NCBI GenBank assembly: GCA_036501825.1
Contig: DASXZP010000019.1
Span: 57,734-121,733, forward strand
Direction of reading: 5' to 3'
DNA: 64,000 nucleotides
From: JAFECT01 sp036501825
Lineage (GTDB): Bacteria > Pseudomonadota > Alphaproteobacteria > Caulobacterales > Caulobacteraceae
The notes under the pieces were generated by a model. That model was given only the letters and a program-made list of their open reading frames with translations, had not been told where the DNA came from and made no database searches. Positions 61,987 through 64,000 of this stretch are shown here, in pieces; the stretch's first letter is position 1, and each line of letters begins with the position of its first letter. The position numbers and the translations under genes were made by a program.

Positions 61987-64000
61987 CTATACGCGTTGGG
62001 CGTTTGAGACGCGACCCGTCTGCGGTGACCAGCGCAGGCGCGGAAGCCCGCGCGCCAGCCGGCCGGCGGCGAAGTTCCAGGCGCGCCAGGCGATGACGCC
62101 GCCCACGATGGCCGCCGCGAAGGCCACGATCACCGGAAGGTGGAGGGCGCCGCCGATCACCTGCAGGAAGCGGAAGTGGAGCAGGTAGATGAACAGCGAG
62201 GCGCCGGCGGTGGCGTAGATCGGCGCCTGCAAAATCCTCGGCGCGCGAATTCTGGGCGCCAGGACCAGGGCGGCGGCGGTGATCGCGATCGCGGCGGCGT
62301 CGATCCAGCCGTAACCCGGACCGCTGAGGACGGCGTAGGCGAGGGTCAGGGCAAGCGCGATCCAGCGCTTGCGCCCGTCGAGGAGCCCCGCGAGTGCGGC
62401 GAGCGCGAAGGTCGCCAGGTGCGCGCTCGGCGAATGGCCGAAGAAAGATGCGCCTTGCACCGGCTCGCGCCAGAAGTCCGGCAGATAGAAGCCGGGCAGG
62501 ATGAACTTCGTGAACGCGCCGACGACCACGGCGGTGATGATGGCGGCGAGCGCGGGCCTGGGGACGCGCAACAGGCGGAAAGCGAGCACCAGGCCGCCGA
62601 TGATCAGCAGCATGTGGACGACGCAGTGCACGTACCACAAAAGATAGTCGGGCCCCGGCGCACGATGCGTATAGTCGAGCAGGTCGACGTTCAGCAGCAG
62701 GGTCGACAGATCGACGCCGTGGTGGGTCACCGCCTTCAACAAAACGATCGGGAAGGTCAGCACCGCGAGCGGCACGGTGACGCCGCGCAGCAACCGCGCG
62801 ATCGGCTCGAGGCTCTTCAGACGGTCGCATTCGCGCAGCTGCAGGCCGCCGAACAGAAAGCCCGACACCCAGAACAGCGCGCTGGTCGCGGCGCCGCCGG
62901 AATAGATCAGTTGGAAATGGCTGGCGACCACGAGGGTGATGGCGAGCGCGCGCATGACCATCGCGCTTTCCAGTTCGGCGAAGACGCTCGGCTTGGCGCT
63001 CTGCGCTGCGCCTGCCGCGAGGCTTGAAATCGGCAGGGTGGTCCAGCCGTCGGGAACACGGCCCAGGACCTGCTCCAGGCTGAGATAGGCGTTGACGTAG
63101 GACAAGCTGTCGCCGCCGAGGCCGGCGAAGGTGCTGGCGGGCGTGACCGGGCGTCCGGGGAACAGGTCGCTCCATTTGGCGACGAGTTTCGCTTCGACCG
63201 TGTCGAGCGGAGCGCCTTCCGCGATTGGCGCAACGGTAGCCTGCTCAGCGGCGATGAGCGCTTGCCGGTCGATCTTGCCGTTCGGCAGCAAAGGCATCGA
63301 CGCAACCGCGACGGTCCGCTCCGGAACCATGTAGGCCGGAAGCCGGGTTTCGAGATGATCGCGCAGCGCGTCCGTGTCGATGCTTCGACCGTCCTCCGGC
63401 TGCACGAAACAGCACAGGCGCGGTTGCTCGCGGTCGCCGATGTTCAAGGTGATCGCCTGGACGACGCCGGAATACGCCAGAGCCGCAGCGGTAACCTCGG
63501 CCATCTCGACCCGGAAGCCTCGCATCTTCACCTGGTCGTCGCGGCGCCCACGCACGGTGATCTGACCGTCTTTGTCCACGACGCCGACGTCGCCGGTCGC
63601 GTAGGCCGTCTCGCCGGTTTGCGCCTCGGGAAGCACGCCGTCGCGCACATAGCCCAGCGTCAGCAGCTGTGAACGCACCACGATCTCGCCGTCGATAACC
63701 TCGAGCGTGAAGCCGTCCACCGCTTTGCCGATCGGAAGTACGCCGTCCGGCCCTTGCGGCGCGACGCGGTGAAAGGCGATCGCCTGGGGCGTTTCGGTGG
63801 CGCCGTAGAAATTCACGCTCTCGCAGTCGGGCGCGAGGCGGCTCAGCGCATCGACCGGTGCGCGGCGAAGCACGTCTCCGCCCCAGAACACCCGGCGCAG
63901 GCCGGAGAGCACGTCGGACGGCGCGGCGCCGGCGGTCAACAGACCGCCGAGCTGGGGTGTGATGTGCGCGACGCTCACGCCCGCTTCGCCGAACCAGGCG
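61987..64000 (-). CDS. Adenylation-carrier-acyltransferase-3 fusion protein (5' truncated by window)
   Basis: About 670 residues are visible; the open frame runs through the window edge. Order in the visible part: C-terminal half of an AMP-forming adenylation domain (A5 NFYGATETP near 63; A7-A8 YATGDVGVVDKDG and GRRDDQVKMRGFRVEM near 135-165; A10 LLPNGKIDRQAL near 245), a carrier domain with the pantetheine site GLGGDSL (near 295), then an acyltransferase-3-type domain (about 345-660) with ten or so membrane helices, starting RALAITLVVASHFQL. This suggests that an amino or hydroxy acid is activated, loaded and then transferred across or at the membrane, as DltA-DltC-DltB do in separate chains. 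Confidence 0.82.
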   Translation of the reverse strand, partial: AWFGEAGVSVAHITPQLGGLLTAGAAPSDVLSGLRRVFWGGDVLRRAPVDALSRLAPDCESVNFYGATETPQAIAFHRVAPQGPDGVLPIGKAVDGFTLEVIDGEIVVRSQLLTLGYVRDGVLPEAQTGETAYATGDVGVVDKDGQITVRGRRDDQVKMRGFRVEMAEVTAAALAYSGVVQAITLNIGDREQPRLCCFVQPEDGRSIDTDALRDHLETRLPAYMVPERTVAVASMPLLPNGKIDRQALIAAEQATVAPIAEGAPLDTVEAKLVAKWSDLFPGRPVTPASTFAGLGGDSLSYVNAYLSLEQVLGRVPDGWTTLPISSLAAGAAQSAKPSVFAELESAMVMRALAITLVVASHFQLIYSGGAATSALFWVSGFLFGGLQLRECDRLKSLEPIARLLRGVTVPLAVLTFPIVLLKAVTHHGVDLSTLLLNVDLLDYTHRAPGPDYLLWYVHCVVHMLLIIGGLVLAFRLLRVPRPALAAIITAVVVGAFTKFILPGFYLPDFWREPVQGASFFGHSPSAHLATFALAALAGLLDGRKRWIALALTLAYAVLSGPGYGWIDAAAIAITAAALVLAPRIRAPRILQAPIYATAGASLFIYLLHFRFLQVIGGALHLPVIVAFAAAIVGGVIAWRAWNFAAGRLARGLPRLRWSPQTGRVSNAQRV

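Overview
The window is 64 kb of GC-rich, densely packed bacterial chromosome. Gene content and order point to an alphaproteobacterium, most likely of the Caulobacterales (Caulobacter/Phenylobacterium type). The support is a tol-pal-cpoB-tilS-ftsH-folP block, purA near an rpoH that carries the alphaproteobacterial-style heat-shock sigma box, a PhaR/PhaA/PhaB cluster, an alphaproteobacterial NifU-like protein and many start/stop (ATGA, GTGA) overlaps. This placement is inference; there is no rRNA, tRNA or other decisive marker. I saw no prophage, classical insertion sequence, CRISPR array or integrated plasmid.

Layout. 1-4.8 kb: the Tol-Pal envelope system (tolR partial, tolA, an extra TolA-C-like gene, tolB, pal, cpoB). 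5-9.1 kb: tilS, ftsH, folP. 9.3-14.7 kb: thiD, a nucleotidyltransferase-like gene, a PhzF-like gene, serC, purA. 14.8-18.8 kb: a pseudo-receiver response regulator, rpoH, an RluD-family pseudouridine synthase and a LysE exporter. 18.9-24.8 kb: an orphan exbD, folE, a cysS-dinB-SRPBCC operon, a MarR regulator, gtrA and a NifU-like gene. 24.9-31.5 kb: yidD-thrS, HMG-CoA lyase coupled to an ArnT-like glycosyltransferase, and a divergent GT2 glycosyltransferase. 31.5-36.9 kb: a TacAT-type toxin-antitoxin pair and the PHA genes phaR, phaA, phaB. 37-43.8 kb: a DUF559 nuclease gene between long inverted repeats, gloB, a methyltransferase, sixA-like, pyrD, a lipase-type hydrolase, a beta-lactamase-fold enzyme and a cold-shock gene. 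43.8-50.2 kb: an EamA transporter with gluQ, an AlkA-type glycosylase, HNH, HU, a lipoprotein, coq7, dsbB and yqaA. 50.3-56 kb: a tyrosine catabolic cluster (marR, hpd, hmgA, fah) with four unknown, mostly membrane-anchored genes among its enzymes. 56-64 kb: small membrane proteins, an ornithine-cyclodeaminase-like gene, a COG3826-type oxygenase beside an Mpg glycosylase, a prolyl oligopeptidase, an FKBP, and a truncated adenylation-carrier-acyltransferase fusion.

The most unusual feature is the intergenic repeats. At least six gaps hold inverted pairs of repeats whose arms are themselves palindromic or made of roughly 10-base tandem words. In two pairs the hairpin stems differ between the arms but remain self-complementary. 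One pair brackets a DUF559 (PD-(D/E)XK, Vsr-like) endonuclease gene and is my best candidate for an undescribed mobile or repeat-propagating unit. Other highlights are a duplicated free-standing TolA C-terminal domain, a response regulator with Glu at the phospho-acceptor position, two genes that seem to start with CTG, a palindromic operator between marR and hpd, and the single-chain Dlt-like fusion protein.
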